Of a stretch of DNA of 64,000 nt, positions 1-9,466 are shown piece after piece. Source of the stretch: Haoranjiania flava (GTDB taxonomy: Bacteria; Bacteroidota; Bacteroidia; Chitinophagales; Chitinophagaceae). The position numbers were made by a program, and so were the translations under genes. The stretch covers positions 186,001 through 250,000 of the forward strand of contig NZ_JAOTPL010000001.1 in NCBI RefSeq assembly GCF_025631005.1, given 5' to 3'. Below the pieces are notes generated by a model. It was not told the origin of the DNA, ran no database searches, and saw nothing but the letters and a program-made list of their open reading frames with translations. The first letter of the stretch is position 1. Each line of letters starts with the position of its first letter.

Positions 1-132
1 ATCCATGCCGTGTGCATCGCCCGAATGAGTTAAAAACCCGATGACCGTTAATAAAATACCTAAACCAATGACCCCAAAAGACCAGGTTTTAATTTTTGCA
101 GGAACTTCAAATTGTGTTTTTATGGATGCCAT
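1..132 (-). CDS. actF: Alternative complex III subunit ActF (5' part only)
   Basis: The first 44 codons of a minus-strand gene are visible; the rest lies beyond the left edge. The peptide starts MASIKTQFEVPAKIKTWSFG and goes straight into a hydrophobic helix (VIGLGILLTVIGFLTH), as in the quinone-binding membrane subunit ActF. It is the last gene seen of the act operon, 49 bp after actE, which is the normal position. ActF is a polytopic subunit related to ActC/NrfD that helps form the quinol site and possibly the proton path. Identification rests on context plus the N-terminus, so subunit identity is likely but the protein cannot be checked further here. Confidence 0.8.
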   Translation of the reverse strand, partial: MASIKTQFEVPAKIKTWSFGVIGLGILLTVIGFLTHSGDAHGMD

Positions 133-181
133 TTTTCTACGAAGTTGAAAGTTGAGATATAACTTTTATTTTTTAATCTTA

Positions 182-853
182 CTATTTTGCCGCTATGGCT
201 GCCGAATCTGCTGCCGGTGTAGACGAACTGCTGCCGGTGCCTTTCTGTACCATTTTAATATAATGAATTAACTGCCAGCGCTGTTTAGTGGTAAGCTGAG
301 ATGCATAGCTGCCCATGGTATTTTTACCATAGGTAACTGAATAGAACATCTGGCCGTCGGGCATTGCTATCATAGCAGGATCGCCTGCCAGGTTTTTAGG
401 CGCCGCAATGAAAGGCCCGTTACCGCCATTGTACAGCGGGCCGTTACCGTCTAATTTTGCTCCGTGGCAAATGCCGCAATTGATCAGGTACAAGCGGTGC
501 ATCTGGTCATATTCTGCCTGGGTAAGCGGAGGCTCCGGATTTTGTACAGCTTTGGAAGCCACGTAGTTGGTACTATCCCCTATAGCATCTTTCGGAATAG
601 GAAAAATGTACTCTCCGGCCCTGGATACTGTGCCTCTTACAGGCAGGTTGTTGTAAAATATTTTTCTCCCCGCCTGGTTGGAATCTGTTGTAAATAAGGT
701 AGAATCCATTTCGACATAGGTCTCGTACGCACGGCTGTAAAACATATCGGGCATATACACTTTTCCGGGATTGCGTTTTATTCCGTTTCCGCATCCGGCA
801 AGTATGGTAATGCCTGAAATGATAAGAACCGCTATGACTGATAATTTTTTCAT
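182..853 (-). CDS. actE: Alternative complex III monohaem cytochrome c subunit ActE (lipoprotein)
   Basis: Secreted monohaem cytochrome c of the quinol:cytochrome c oxidoreductase (alternative complex III), thought to pass electrons from the ActA haems to the terminal acceptor. I chose the start at 853 because it gives a clean lipoprotein signal (MKKLSVIAVLIISGITILAG, Cys21); an in-frame start at 913 would add 20 codons that do not look like a signal peptide. The haem motif CGICH lies at about residues 126-130 and a later Met in KNTMGSYASQL is a plausible axial ligand. The C-terminus is Ser/Ala rich. It lies between actD and actF in the operon and is probably anchored in the membrane by the lipidated cysteine. 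Confidence 0.9.
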   Translation of the reverse strand: MKKLSVIAVLIISGITILAGCGNGIKRNPGKVYMPDMFYSRAYETYVEMDSTLFTTDSNQAGRKIFYNNLPVRGTVSRAGEYIFPIPKDAIGDSTNYVASKAVQNPEPPLTQAEYDQMHRLYLINCGICHGAKLDGNGPLYNGGNGPFIAAPKNLAGDPAMIAMPDGQMFYSVTYGKNTMGSYASQLTTKQRWQLIHYIKMVQKGTGSSSSTPAADSAAIAAK

Positions 854-1011
854 CCGTATATCTTTAATATTTTCCAATTGCCGGTTGTAACTGTGCATGA
901 GGTAATCCTTCATGCTTCGTTATAGCCGTATATTTTCGCCGTTGCCCGGTTTATTGTTTATTACCGGTAAAATATTTTAATGTAGAATGTTTTAGCATTC
1001 TTTCTTGCAAA

Positions 1012-1620
1012 CTAATTTTCCAGGGATGCCCACTCTTTAGGAACTTTAGGCTCTTTAATGATTTGCTGTTCCTTATCATAGCGGCCCCACCACCATCCGG
1101 GATTGGCTTCCTGCACTTCCACTTCCACTGTGCCGCTGTTTTTCATTTTTTCTACCAATTCATTTTCTGTAGCTGCATCAGGCGCTTCTAATACCATTAC
1201 AAAAAGATCATCTGTAGCGCGTGGGTGAAAATGATGTTTTTTCACAAACGGAGCCAACTGGCACAACCAGCAATAGGTAAGTACCATACCTACAGCAGAG
1301 AAAAGTACCGTTAATTCAAATGTAATGGGGATGAATGCCGGTAAAGCAAAGTGCGGCTTACCGCCGTATACTTGCGGCCAGTCTTTTACAAATATCCAGC
1401 TCATGCCGGCCAGTGCGGTAATCGTTCCGGCAATACCGTAAATAAACCCGGCAGTATGCAGGCTTGTTTGCCTCAGGCCCATAGCATAATCAAGGCCGTG
1501 CACAGGATACGGTGTATACACATCGTGCAGCTTATATCCTTCACTGCGTACATTCTTCACCGCTTCAAACAACGGAGCTTCATCATCAAAACAAGCCACT
1601 ACAAATTTCTTATTTGCCAT
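1012..1620 (-). CDS. actD: Alternative complex III subunit ActD (DUF3341)
   Basis: Membrane subunit of alternative complex III. The N-terminus (MANKKFVVACFDDEAPLFEA) is the soluble DUF3341 part, followed by two hydrophobic helices at about residues 57-77 and 100-123, then a soluble tail. The 202-residue length is normal for ActD. It is the fourth gene of the operon, 20 bp after actC, so co-transcription is very likely. Its mechanistic role is structural or in proton translocation according to work on the complex; nothing in the sequence adds to that. Confidence 0.9.
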   Translation of the reverse strand: MANKKFVVACFDDEAPLFEAVKNVRSEGYKLHDVYTPYPVHGLDYAMGLRQTSLHTAGFIYGIAGTITALAGMSWIFVKDWPQVYGGKPHFALPAFIPITFELTVLFSAVGMVLTYCWLCQLAPFVKKHHFHPRATDDLFVMVLEAPDAATENELVEKMKNSGTVEVEVQEANPGWWWGRYDKEQQIIKEPKVPKEWASLEN

Positions 1621-1640
1621 ATGATTGATCTTTCAAAAAA

Positions 1641-3086
1641 TTAATGATGTGCGTATTCGTGAATAAATTTTTCAGGTTCAATTGCTTCTACATGGTTTAC
1701 ATCCAGTTTATGGTTGTCTCCTGAGGTTTTTACGATAGCTTTGATCTCCGCTATTGCAATTACCGGGAAGTATTTTGCAAATAAGAAGAAGCAGGTAAAG
1801 AATAAACCAAAGGTGCCTAAATAGAAACCTATTTCCCAAATAGTGGGGCTGTAGTATACAGACCAGGAAGATGGTAAATAATCCCTGTAAATAGAAGTAA
1901 CGATGATCACGAAACGCTCAAACCACATACCCACATTTACAATAACGCTCATGAAGAAAGTAAACCAGATATTTCTTCTGAGCTTTCTTGACCAGAACAA
2001 TTGCGGGCTTACCACGTTACAGAACATCATGCCCCAATAGCTCCAGCCGTAAGGGCTGAATAAGTTAGCACGGCTGTAGAAGAATGCATAACCTTCGTAC
2101 TTATTTGCGCTGTACCATGCCATGAACAATTCCGTGAGATAGGCTACGCCTACGATGGAGCCGGTAAGAACTATTACCTTATTCATAGCTTCAATATGTC
2201 CTATGGTAATGTAATCCTGCAGGTTCATCACCTTCCTTACGATAATCAGCAGCGTTTGCACCATAGCAAACCCGGAGAATACCGCACCTGCCACAAAGTA
2301 CGGCGGGAAAATGGTAGTATGCCAGCCGGGAATTACAGAGGTAGCAAAGTCAAAGGATACAATGGTGTGCACCGAAAGTACCAGCGGGGTAGACAAGCCG
2401 GCCAGCACTAACGCAAGGGCTTCATTGCGCTGCCAGTGTTTGGTAGAACCTGTCCAGCCAAAAGCTGTAATACCGTAAAATAATTTTCTCAACTTGGTTT
2501 TTGCCCTGTCCCGCACAGTAGCCAGATCGGGAATTAAACCTGTATACCAGAATAATAAAGAAACAGTCAGGTAAGTACTGATTGCAAACACGTCCCACAA
2601 CAGCGGTGAGTCAAAGTTTGGCCATAGCGGACCTCTTGTGTTGGGGTAAGGCAATGTATAAAATGCCAGCCATACACGGCCCATGTGCCAGATAGGGAAC
2701 TGGCCCGCACACATTACCGCGAAAATGGTCATAGCCTCAGCGGCACGGTTTACCGCCGTTCTCCAGCCCTGGCGGAAAAGCAGGAGGATAGCTGAAATAA
2801 GCGTACCGGCGTGGCCGATACCTACCCACCATACGAAGTTGGTAATATCCCAACCCCATCCTACAGTTTTATTCAGGTTCCACTGTCCTGTACCATAGAT
2901 CACCTCCACAGTAACGCTTACTACCCCGAAGAGCAGCAAAGCCAGGGAGATAAAGAAACCAATGTACCACAGTTTAGTTGGCTTGGTCTCAATAGGCCTT
3001 ACAATATCCTCCGTAATTTGAGCATACGTTTTATCACCTCTTACCAGTGGTTCTCTTAGCTCCGATTCGTACTTAAATAATGACAT
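1641..3086 (-). CDS. actC: Alternative complex III quinol-oxidising membrane subunit ActC (NrfD family)
   Basis: Polytopic NrfD/PsrC-family protein of 481 residues with about ten hydrophobic helices, the quinol-binding membrane anchor beneath the ActB iron-sulfur subunit. Start MSLFKYESELREPLVRGDKT precedes the first helix at about residue 40 (WYIGFFISLALLLFGVVSVT). Conserved-looking stretches such as VGWGWDITNFVWWVGIGHAG fit the family. It sits 37 bp after actB and 20 bp before actD. In this family quinol oxidation is coupled to electron transfer through ActB/ActA to cytochrome c or directly to a cytochrome oxidase. Confidence 0.93.
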   Translation of the reverse strand: MSLFKYESELREPLVRGDKTYAQITEDIVRPIETKPTKLWYIGFFISLALLLFGVVSVTVEVIYGTGQWNLNKTVGWGWDITNFVWWVGIGHAGTLISAILLLFRQGWRTAVNRAAEAMTIFAVMCAGQFPIWHMGRVWLAFYTLPYPNTRGPLWPNFDSPLLWDVFAISTYLTVSLLFWYTGLIPDLATVRDRAKTKLRKLFYGITAFGWTGSTKHWQRNEALALVLAGLSTPLVLSVHTIVSFDFATSVIPGWHTTIFPPYFVAGAVFSGFAMVQTLLIIVRKVMNLQDYITIGHIEAMNKVIVLTGSIVGVAYLTELFMAWYSANKYEGYAFFYSRANLFSPYGWSYWGMMFCNVVSPQLFWSRKLRRNIWFTFFMSVIVNVGMWFERFVIIVTSIYRDYLPSSWSVYYSPTIWEIGFYLGTFGLFFTCFFLFAKYFPVIAIAEIKAIVKTSGDNHKLDVNHVEAIEPEKFIHEYAHH

Positions 3087-3123
3087 TGAGTATTTTTTAT
3101 TACCTAATTAATTATTTTTCTTT

Positions 3124-6100
3124 TTAATGATGAGCTGCCGGCGCCGGTGTTTCATCTTTTTCTACTTCATCTGTGTTTCTCACCTTGGCCAGGTAGTTCA
3201 CATTGGGCAATACGTGCAATTGCTCCAGTGAATAGAATAAACGCAGGCGGTTCTCCTTTCTCACTTTTGCAATGGAGCTCTGTGTATCGTTGATATTCCC
3301 AAAAACGATCGCGTCGCCCGGGCAGGCTTGCTGGCAGGCAGTTTTTACATCGGCTTTTTCCATGTCTGCGCCGGTGTCCAGTTTTCTGCCCTCTTTTTTA
3401 GCTTTTAATTTTCCTTCCTGCAGGCGTTGCACACAGAAAGTACATTTTTCCATTACTCCTCTTGAACGTACTGTAACATCGGGGTTCAATACCATTCTTG
3501 TTAGGCTGTCATTCATATCAAGCACAGGAGCATCTAATACACCCACTAATTTCTGGTCCTGGTTGTTTTTAAAACTATCTGCACCGTTATAATCTGCCCA
3601 ATTGAAACGGCGTACTTTGTACGGGCAGTTGTTTGCGCAATACCTGGTACCTATACAACGGTTATAAGCCATCTGGTTCAAACCTTCAGAGTTGTGGTTG
3701 GTAGCATTTACCGGGCATACGTTCTCACAGGGAGCGTTATCGCAATGCTGGCACATCAATGGCTGGAACACTACTTTCGGGTTGTCGATATCACCGCTGT
3801 AATACCTGTCTATACGCAGCCAGTGCATATCATGGAACCGGGCAACCTCGCTTTTACCTACAATGGGTACGTTGTTTTCAATATTGCACGCTACTACGCA
3901 GGCGCCGCAACCGGTACAGGAGTTGGTATCTACGCTCATTCCCCAGTGGATACCGGGTTTATCGTAGTACGGGTATAGCGTACCTTGTTTTTCAAAATTT
4001 TCCAGGCCGCCCCAGGGCGCCAGTTCGTGCGCTCTTTCGTTCAATATTTTTTCAGGGCTGTGCTTAAAGGTAGCCAGCGAAAGCTCTTTCATGATCTCTC
4101 TTCTCTCGCCGCCCACTTTAGGATCGTAGCGGTCATGTGTCTGTACCTGGGCTACCTGGTAAGTTTTCCCTGTTCTTTCAATTTTTACATCGGGCTGAAG
4201 ATAAGAAACCGTATTGCCTGTAAAAGAAGCCAGCGGGAAGGCATTCTTTCCATAACCGTCAGCGGCCTTACCCACATGCTTGGTTCTGCCGTAACCAACG
4301 GCTATACCTACCACATTCGGGTGAGTGCCCGGCACAATGATGAATGGCAACTCTATTGATTTTCCGTTTACGGTAAGCTTTAAAACTTCTTTTTCCGGGT
4401 TTACTTCGTAGGAGTCGGCCTGTCCTTCCTTGCTGATGTCGATATTTAGTTTTCTCCTGGCAAAATCAGGAGAAACAATGATATAGTTGTCCCATGTTGC
4501 GCGCGTGATCGGGTCTGGCATTTCCTGTAAAAAAGGATTGCTTGCTCCGCTTCCGTCGCCGATAGCTACAGACTGGTAAAGTAGAAGTTCGGTATCACCA
4601 CCTTTTTTAGCCGTGCTCAATACACCTGCTGCGGTTACTGCAGAGCCACTGTTGTAGGTAGCAGGCGCAGTTCTTGTGGATGTGAATGCTGCAAGCACTG
4701 CACTTGCGGTATCTGAGTTTTTGCCATTTGCTGAAGAGTCGCTTCTGACAAGCGAAGAAGCTGTTGCTCTTCCGCCCGGGTTCAGTACACCTTCCTGTAA
4801 CAGTTTGTTCCAGCCTGCATCGCCGCCTGCCCTTGCTGACCAGGTAGCTTTTACAAGGTCTGCGTAGGTAGTAGCTTCGCCGGCCCATTTCAACAGGCTG
4901 TCCTGCCACTGCCGGGTTTTGAACAATGGGTTGATGGTAGGCTGTATAAAAGAGATATGCCCTGTTTTAGGTTCGGCATCTCCCCAGCTTTCCAGGTAAT
5001 TATGTGCAGGCACTACAAACTTACAAAGTTGTGTAGTCTCATCATTTTTTTCATTTAGTGCAATGGTGTTCGGCACTTTGGCAAATGCTGCTTTTACGGC
5101 TTTCTCATCATGCCACGCATAAGCAGGGTTGGCACCGTGTACAATTAAAGTTTTTACCGCGCCGGCATTCATATCGTTCAGCAACTGAACAAAATCTGCG
5201 TCAACACCTTTCTTGGTATTGTTGGTAGCGCTCCAGTCGATTGTAGAGCCGTTGGCGCCTATAGCTTCGTTGATGGCATTTACCACCAATTGCAAATTAG
5301 CATCGTTGCTGCCGCAAACAACCAATGCACGGCCTCTGTTTTCGCTCAACGCCTTAGCAGCTTTGGCAATGCCTGCACTCAATGCAGCATCTGAAATACC
5401 TGCGGCTGACTGGCCTCCGACTGCACCAAGCAATGCCTGGGCAATGGCTCCCCATTCGGAAGGACGGCAGAGAAAACGTTCGTCTGCGCTGGCGCCTGTT
5501 GTGGTTAACACACTCTCAAACTGGAAATGTTTGCTCATGGAAGGATTCTTTTCATCGATCTTCCTGTTGCGGGTGTATTGCCTGGTAAATTCTACGGGAG
5601 ATATCCAGGTGCCGAGAAAATCAGCGCCTATGCTTACGATTACGTTAGCATTATCAAAACGGTAAGATGGCAATGCCCTTCTTCCGTAAGAAGCTTCATT
5701 GGCCATGAGCAGGCCGCTGTAAGAAACCGCATCGTACGTTACGTGGCGGCTGCCGGGATATTTTGCCAGGAACCTGTTGATCACTTCCTGAGAAGTAGGT
5801 GAAACGATCGTTGAGGTTAGAATGACTGCCGGTGAGGCTATTGCGCCCTGGATTGATTCGTCTATTTTAGAAAGCGTTACTTCTTTACCGCTGATGGTAG
5901 GGAAACGAAGGCGTGCTGTATTGTACAGATCCAATACGGAAGCCTGAGCCCTTGCAGAAGTGCCTCCTTTTGTAATAGGGCATAAAGTATTGCCCTCGAT
6001 TTTTATGGGCCTGCCGTCGCGCACTTTGGCTACCACGCTCTCTGCATAGCCATCCTGCACAAAGGTTGTGGCATAATACATTGCTTCGCCCGGGTGCACA

Positions 6101-6348
6101 TTCTCTGGCTTAACAGCGAAAGGGATAGCACGGTTTACAGGCGTCTCACAACTTGCGGCTATGGCGGCTGCGGCTGTGCTGAATCCTAAATATTTTAAAA
6201 AGTCTCTTCTGGGAGTAGGCGTATCCAGGATACCTTTGCTGTTGTCTTCAAAAGGCAGCTCTTCGCGAAATTCATTTTTAGCCGATTCCCTGTAAGCCTC
6301 CGAGTTATTAAACTCTCCAAAACTTTGCCAGTACTTTTTATTATCCAT
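3124..6348 (-). CDS. actB: Alternative complex III molybdopterin-like/iron-sulfur subunit ActB
   Basis: Large extracytoplasmic subunit (1074 aa). Residues up to about 75 carry a twin-arginine type signal (RRDFLKYLGFSTAAAAIAAS), then a molybdopterin oxidoreductase-like domain up to roughly residue 740; in characterised ActB proteins this part holds no molybdenum cofactor. The C-terminal ferredoxin-like domain has four cysteine clusters, CTGCGACVVAC (about residue 805), CQHCDNAPCENVCP, CIGTRYCANNCP and a split pair CTFC...CQQACP, enough for several Fe-S clusters. The tail (TPAPAAHH) is low complexity. It is encoded 44 bp downstream of actA and 37 bp upstream of actC. The Tat signal implies folded export, matching the tatA gene at the right end of the window. 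Confidence 0.95.
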   Translation of the reverse strand: MDNKKYWQSFGEFNNSEAYRESAKNEFREELPFEDNSKGILDTPTPRRDFLKYLGFSTAAAAIAASCETPVNRAIPFAVKPENVHPGEAMYYATTFVQDGYAESVVAKVRDGRPIKIEGNTLCPITKGGTSARAQASVLDLYNTARLRFPTISGKEVTLSKIDESIQGAIASPAVILTSTIVSPTSQEVINRFLAKYPGSRHVTYDAVSYSGLLMANEASYGRRALPSYRFDNANVIVSIGADFLGTWISPVEFTRQYTRNRKIDEKNPSMSKHFQFESVLTTTGASADERFLCRPSEWGAIAQALLGAVGGQSAAGISDAALSAGIAKAAKALSENRGRALVVCGSNDANLQLVVNAINEAIGANGSTIDWSATNNTKKGVDADFVQLLNDMNAGAVKTLIVHGANPAYAWHDEKAVKAAFAKVPNTIALNEKNDETTQLCKFVVPAHNYLESWGDAEPKTGHISFIQPTINPLFKTRQWQDSLLKWAGEATTYADLVKATWSARAGGDAGWNKLLQEGVLNPGGRATASSLVRSDSSANGKNSDTASAVLAAFTSTRTAPATYNSGSAVTAAGVLSTAKKGGDTELLLYQSVAIGDGSGASNPFLQEMPDPITRATWDNYIIVSPDFARRKLNIDISKEGQADSYEVNPEKEVLKLTVNGKSIELPFIIVPGTHPNVVGIAVGYGRTKHVGKAADGYGKNAFPLASFTGNTVSYLQPDVKIERTGKTYQVAQVQTHDRYDPKVGGERREIMKELSLATFKHSPEKILNERAHELAPWGGLENFEKQGTLYPYYDKPGIHWGMSVDTNSCTGCGACVVACNIENNVPIVGKSEVARFHDMHWLRIDRYYSGDIDNPKVVFQPLMCQHCDNAPCENVCPVNATNHNSEGLNQMAYNRCIGTRYCANNCPYKVRRFNWADYNGADSFKNNQDQKLVGVLDAPVLDMNDSLTRMVLNPDVTVRSRGVMEKCTFCVQRLQEGKLKAKKEGRKLDTGADMEKADVKTACQQACPGDAIVFGNINDTQSSIAKVRKENRLRLFYSLEQLHVLPNVNYLAKVRNTDEVEKDETPAPAAHH

Positions 6349-6392
6349 TTATTCGGAATTTGAAACTTTAGATTTAATTGACAATTACTTTT

Positions 6393-7649
6393 TTAGTAGT
6401 GACATTTCTGACATTCTATACCACCGACCATTTCCACTGTCACGCCTTTTGTTGTATCTATTTGTCCGTTCTTTAATTGTTCGTGGTATTTCTCGTACAT
6501 GCTGTAGTAAGCATTTCCTTTGAAATTAACTTCTGTAGTCCTGTGGCAGTTGATACACCAGCCCATATTCAGGGTGGCAAACTGCTTCACTTCATCCATC
6601 TTATTGATCTCGCCGTGGCAGGTCTGACACTGTACGTTGCCCACCATCACGTGTTGTGAGTGGTTGAAATATACGTGGTCAGGAAGTTTGTGTATCCTTA
6701 CCCAGGGGATTGGTTTTGCTTTGCTTGCATCCCAGGGCTGGCCCGGTGTGTAGCCTGCATATTGATATAATTTTTGTATCTCCTGTGTGCCGTTTACCGT
6801 ATCGCCATCAGCATTATATAATTTTTCGCCCGTATATTCTGTAATGGCCAGGTGGCAGTTCATACATACATTTACAGAAGGTATCATGGCGCTCTTGCCA
6901 TCCTGTGTATTGGTATGGCAGAACATACAGTTTACCTGGTTAATGCCTGCGTGCACTTTGTGTGAGAAGAAAATAGGCTGTTCGGGCTGGTAATCTTTCT
7001 TTTCCCCCAGGTTAATTGCTCCCTGCACTACCCAGAATCCGCCCAGTATGAACAGCAATATGGTAGCTAAAGCTATAAAGGATTTTTTCCTGTAGAAAGG
7101 GATATGTGATACGGGATCGCCTTCTTTGTGCTCGGCAATAACCCTGAGCTTTTTATTGAGCAGCAATAAAACAAAACCTACAATTGCCAGGAGTATGGTG
7201 ATGATACCATATAATAAGGTATGGTTTGTTTCGGGTTCGGGTGCAGCAGCAGCGGCAGGTGCAGCGGCGGCAGCGGCGGGTGCAGCTTCTTCTTCCTTAA
7301 TGAAGGCCAGAATGGCATCTATTTCTTCTGTAGAAAGTATACCCTGGAACGCCGTCATCGGTATTTTGTTCCATTTATTGAACATTTCTACGGCATAAGG
7401 ATCTCCTTTCTGAATTACAGCAGCGCTGTTAAGTATCCAGTCGTGCAGCAGTTGCTTGTCTGCCCACCGGCTTTCAACACCTGCCAGAGCAGGGCCCGTC
7501 ATGTCTTTGTGTACGTTGTGGCACGCGGCACAGTGCGTCTGGAACAGTGCCTTGCCATCCTGTGCAAATGTCCCTGTGGATATTGTTAATGCGAAAATCA
7601 GATGGAATGCTAAGAATAATTTGTTAGCAATTGTTTTATAATTACTCAT
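6393..7649 (-). CDS. actA: Alternative complex III multihaem cytochrome c subunit ActA, with an N-terminal cytochrome c domain
   Basis: First gene of the act operon. I chose the ATG at 7649, which gives a signal peptide (MSNYKTIANKLFLAF...STGTFAQ); a start at 7700 would prepend 17 unneeded codons. Six haem motifs are visible: CAACH at residues 40-44 in an N-terminal mono-haem cytochrome c domain, then CMFCH, CMNCH, CQTCH, CINCH and a C-terminal CQKCHY in the pentahaem part. Between the two parts lie an Ala/Pro-rich linker and two hydrophobic helices (about residues 143-163 and 193-212). The pentahaem ActA passes electrons from the Fe-S clusters of ActB. The extra N-terminal haem domain may be a fused electron carrier. 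Confidence 0.92.
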   Translation of the reverse strand: MSNYKTIANKLFLAFHLIFALTISTGTFAQDGKALFQTHCAACHNVHKDMTGPALAGVESRWADKQLLHDWILNSAAVIQKGDPYAVEMFNKWNKIPMTAFQGILSTEEIDAILAFIKEEEAAPAAAAAAPAAAAAPEPETNHTLLYGIITILLAIVGFVLLLLNKKLRVIAEHKEGDPVSHIPFYRKKSFIALATILLFILGGFWVVQGAINLGEKKDYQPEQPIFFSHKVHAGINQVNCMFCHTNTQDGKSAMIPSVNVCMNCHLAITEYTGEKLYNADGDTVNGTQEIQKLYQYAGYTPGQPWDASKAKPIPWVRIHKLPDHVYFNHSQHVMVGNVQCQTCHGEINKMDEVKQFATLNMGWCINCHRTTEVNFKGNAYYSMYEKYHEQLKNGQIDTTKGVTVEMVGGIECQKCHY

Positions 7650-7697
7650 ACTATTTTTCAGTGTTATTTCCGGATAACGAGTTAGCTTGAATGGCAA

Positions 7698-7705
7698 CAA
7701 AAGTA
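7698..7705 (-). promoter_or_regulatory. Candidate -7 element of the act operon promoter
   Basis: Read on the minus strand the site is TACTTTTG, a full match to the Bacteroidota -7 element TAnnTTTG. It lies 48 bp upstream of the chosen actA start. No clear TTTG lies 19-20 bp further upstream, so the -33 element is weak or absent. Confidence 0.45.
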
Positions 7706-8159
7706 TGACACTGACTTGACAAAAAGAAAAAATTTGAATAATTTTTTAACAACCGTTATTTATCATTGGAATTAGCGCTGAAAATTTAGAAAAACAGCTG
7801 TGCGAATGGGCTAATAATTGTCGTATTACGTATAGCAATGGACGGAAGGCTCTACCGGCAAGATCTAATATATTTGATAGTGATTGCGGAGAAGCAATTT
7901 CCATTGAGCGGCAATTGCTTCCAGCTCAGAGCTTTGGGCGTAGGTCGCCTTCAGGCAGGGTGGAATTTGATTTTTTCTGTGGCAATGGCAAAAGAAGCAC
8001 AAATAAATTGAATCCGGAACTCACCATTCCCATTTGCCATTTATCATTTACCATTCCCTTCTTACTCACCATACACATCACCTTACAACATCCTGCCTGC
8101 TAATAAAATATTTTTCCTTGCTGTTTTAATTTCTCAAATTTGCACCAATATTTTATTGC
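7706..8159. other. Non-coding region between the divergent act operon and purN
   Basis: About 450 bp without a credible gene. The act promoter side is A-rich. Around 7891-7921 there is a perfect 9-bp inverted repeat (GAAGCAATT / AATTGCTTC) with a 13-nt spacer, followed by short dyads (AGCTCAGAGCT, GCCTTCAGGC) at about 7923-7957. CAAATTTG at 8135-8142, 18 bp before purN, is one base off the -7 consensus. An open frame of 62 codons at 7915-8103 lacks any protein-like features and I do not call it. Confidence 0.4.
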
Positions 8160-8744
8160 ATGCAAACCAACCTGACCATATTTGCCTCCGGAACCGGGAG
8201 CAACGCCCAAAAAATAATTGAGTATTTCAAAGCACACCCAAGCATCAGCGTGGGTTTGATTGTCTGCAACAACCCTGCTGCCGGCGTACTGGATATTGCG
8301 CGTGACAATAATATTGACACCCTTATAATAGAAAGAAACAGGTTTTTCCAAGGCGATGCATACCTGCCGGAGCTGAAAGATACAGACATCATTATTCTTG
8401 CAGGCTTCCTCTGGAAGATACCCGGCGCCCTTATCCGTGCTTTTCCGGATAAGATCATCAATATACACCCTGCTTTATTGCCAAAATACGGAGGCAAAGG
8501 CATGTATGGAAGTAATGTACATAAGGCTGTGCTGGAAAACCAGGAAAAAGAAAGTGGTATCACCATACACCTGGTAGATGAGGAGTACGACCATGGCAGG
8601 CACTTATTCCAGGCAAAATGTGCAGTGAACCGGGAAGATTGTGCAGACCGTTTAGCGCAAAGAATACACCTCCTGGAGCATAAGCATTTTGCAAAAGTAA
8701 TTGAAGACTATGTAAAAGAGTTGCAGGCTACCAGCTTGCAATAA
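8160..8744 (+). CDS. purN: Phosphoribosylglycinamide formyltransferase
   Basis: GAR transformylase, the third step of purine synthesis, using 10-formyltetrahydrofolate. 194 residues, normal for PurN. The N-terminus LTIFASGTGSNAQKIIEYF is the Rossmann-type phosphate-binding start; the catalytic region INIHPALLPKYGGKGMYG carries the Asn and His, and GITIHLVDEEYDHG carries the catalytic Asp. It is transcribed away from the act operon and its last 17 bp overlap the end of psd on the other strand. No other purine genes are adjacent. Confidence 0.95.
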   Translation: MQTNLTIFASGTGSNAQKIIEYFKAHPSISVGLIVCNNPAAGVLDIARDNNIDTLIIERNRFFQGDAYLPELKDTDIIILAGFLWKIPGALIRAFPDKIINIHPALLPKYGGKGMYGSNVHKAVLENQEKESGITIHLVDEEYDHGRHLFQAKCAVNREDCADRLAQRIHLLEHKHFAKVIEDYVKELQATSLQ

Positions 8745-9387
8745 CGGTAACGCCGCCCTGCACCATATCTCCAAGGCCTACTTGCAATTTGGCATCCAAC
8801 GGCATCAGCAGGTCTACACGGCTGCCGAATTTTATAAAACCCATTTCCGCGGTTTGCTCTGCTTTTTTTCCAACGCCGGCATAGTTGCATATCCGCCTTG
8901 CCACAGCCCCCGCGATCTGTTTCACCAATATTTCACCGTGCCCCTCTTTTCTGATCACAATGCTATGCCGTTCATTGTCTGTGGAAGATTTCGGATCCCA
9001 GGCTACCAGGTATTTTCCTTTATGATATTGATTATAAACTACCTCGCCAGACACAGGATACCTGTTTACATGTACATTGAACGGGCTCATAAAAATACTT
9101 ACCTGCAACCGCTTCGTTTTAAAATACTCATTATCCACTGCTTCTTCAATTACTACCACTTTACCATCTGCCGGCGCTATGATGTTATTTTCACCAGGTG
9201 TATGGGTTCTTTTAGGTATCCTGAAAAAAGATACAGTGAACAGGAAAAAGAAAAAAGACAGCGCAGCTACTGCCATATTAACCAGCCACAAGGTTTTTGG
9301 CAGGAAGAAAAACAATACGCCGTTGAGGATCAATAAAGCTGTAAATACTACAAAAATGGTAGTGGTTCCCTCTCTGTGAATTTTCAT
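8728..9387 (-). CDS. psd: Phosphatidylserine decarboxylase, short (PSD-A) type
   Basis: Makes phosphatidylethanolamine from phosphatidylserine at the inner membrane. 219 residues, the short form. Two hydrophobic helices at about residues 10-30 and 33-53 anchor the protein, followed by a soluble part with IIAPADGKVVVIEE, MSPFNVHVNRYPVSG and the self-cleavage region FGSRVDLLMP, where the Ser after Gly becomes the pyruvoyl group. It converges on purN with a 17-bp tail-to-tail overlap. No pssA gene is adjacent. Confidence 0.93.
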   Translation of the reverse strand: MKIHREGTTTIFVVFTALLILNGVLFFFLPKTLWLVNMAVAALSFFFFLFTVSFFRIPKRTHTPGENNIIAPADGKVVVIEEAVDNEYFKTKRLQVSIFMSPFNVHVNRYPVSGEVVYNQYHKGKYLVAWDPKSSTDNERHSIVIRKEGHGEILVKQIAGAVARRICNYAGVGKKAEQTAEMGFIKFGSRVDLLMPLDAKLQVGLGDMVQGGVTVIASW

Positions 9388-9458
9388 TTTTATATCATTG
9401 ATTGATTCAGCTTACGCATAAAATTTGTTTAGGAGAAATCTTACTAAGAATTCTGATG

Positions 9459-9466
9459 CAAAGATA
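9459..9466 (-). promoter_or_regulatory. Candidate -7 element for psd
   Basis: Minus-strand reading TATCTTTG matches TAnnTTTG exactly, 71 bp upstream of the psd start. The matching -33 position (about 9486) is only partly conserved. Confidence 0.45.

Noticed and set aside
5213..5665. A 150-codon frame antisense to actB
   Set aside because: Shadow of the actB coding frame with no independent evidence.
7915..8103. 62-codon open frame between actA and purN
   Set aside because: No ribosome-binding site or protein-like composition; it covers the dyad-rich non-coding segment.
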